Under the pieces are notes generated by a model. The model worked only from the letters and a program-made list of their open reading frames with translations, was not told where the DNA came from and searched no databases. The translations under genes were made by a program, and so were the position numbers. From Planctomycetaceae bacterium (GTDB lineage Bacteria > Planctomycetota > Planctomycetia > Planctomycetales > Planctomycetaceae): 41,384 nt of DNA. The stretch covers positions 1 to 41,384 of the forward strand of contig JAIXZD010000209.1 of NCBI GenBank assembly GCA_027489895.1, given 5' to 3'. Shown here one piece after another: positions 41,258 to 41,384 of the stretch (position 1 is its first letter; each line of letters starts with the position of its first letter).

Positions 41258-41384
41258 ATGCCCCTGACAGCGAACCCCGCTTCCGTGGACACAGCCGCGC
41301 TGATCGCCGAAGGCCCCGGCCCCGATGCCCGCCACCGCTGGCCTTTGGAAGGCCCCGGCCCGTGGCTCCTCGGGCGCGACGCCC
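41258..41384 (+). CDS. Start of a possible FHA-domain protein (cut by window edge)
   Basis: ATG 41258 opens a frame to the window end (42 codons), 7 nt after the UPF0173 stop. The segment RHRWPLEGPGPWLLGRDA has the pattern (hydrophobic strand, then xLGRDA) in which forkhead-associated domains begin. Only this fragment is visible, so the assignment is tentative. Confidence 0.45.
   Translation, partial: MPLTANPASVDTAALIAEGPGPDARHRWPLEGPGPWLLGRDA

Noticed and set aside
39988-41292. 434-residue minus-strand reading frame opposite the UPF0173 gene
   Set aside because: Only its last 101 residues (from GTG 40293) resemble a protein family. The rest is the antisense shadow of the well-supported UPF0173 gene.

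Overview
The window is GC-rich bacterial chromosome, most likely from a member of the Planctomycetota. The pointers are two DUF1559-type prepilin-like proteins ([26 protein letters not shown] leader region, C-terminal [10 protein letters not shown] and [10 protein letters not shown]), a large set of very long pseudopilins with aspartate-rich loops, small lipoproteins with carboxypeptidase-regulatory-like folds, and many short palindromic intergenic repeats. Genus cannot be fixed from sequence reading alone. No rRNA, tRNA, CRISPR array, transposase or phage gene was seen.

Layout. 1-5.4 kb: an ABC-2 exporter pair (ATPase and permease overlapping by ATGA), a stand-alone STAS protein, a YkgJ-type cysteine-cluster protein, a zinc-less MDR oxidoreductase and a lipoprotein of unknown role. 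5.8-7.5 kb: a secreted right-handed beta-helix protein. 8.0-13.1 kb (plus strand): a compact Tad-type pilus module: TadE/G-like protein, CpaF/TadA ATPase, TadB, TadC. 13.3-15.9 kb (plus): a THUMP-like-domain methyltransferase, a Nudix hydrolase and a second STAS protein.

16.1-35.6 kb (minus strand) is the core of the window: a type IV filament locus read as PilB/GspE-like ATPase 2, PilT, PilB/GspE-like ATPase 1, PilC/GspF platform protein, then six prepilin-type proteins in the order G, G2, H, I, J, K. The last genes are tightly packed (2-nt gaps and one ATGA overlap). The I, J and K-like members are far longer than the type II secretion standards, the K-like protein reaching 1766 residues, and these three carry Asp/Gly-rich loops resembling calcium-binding thrombospondin type 3 repeats. 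No secretin, prepilin peptidase or PilMNOP/GspLM genes are present here.

35.9-39.5 kb (minus): a small lipoprotein and two tandemly duplicated DUF1559 genes. The duplication includes about 390 bp upstream of each gene. Both upstream regions keep a sigma-54-like GG-N10-GC element about 60 nt before the start codon and a perfect TTGAGCA-N3-TGCTCAA palindrome at the same distance (about 143 nt) further upstream, and each copy ends in the same 72-bp inverted-repeat element; a third copy of the element lies at 5562-5633. 39.5-41.4 kb: a BFD-like [2Fe-2S] protein, an ABM/YgiN-type monooxygenase-fold protein, a UPF0173 metallo-hydrolase and the start of a possible FHA-domain protein cut by the window edge.

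How it fits together: CpaF-TadB-TadC would drive one (Tad) filament, and PilB/PilT/PilC with the G-to-K pseudopilins a second, with the DUF1559 proteins as possible further filament subunits processed by the same (absent) prepilin peptidase. The unusual parts are the giant decorated minor pseudopilins and the conserved putative sigma-54 control region of the DUF1559 pair.
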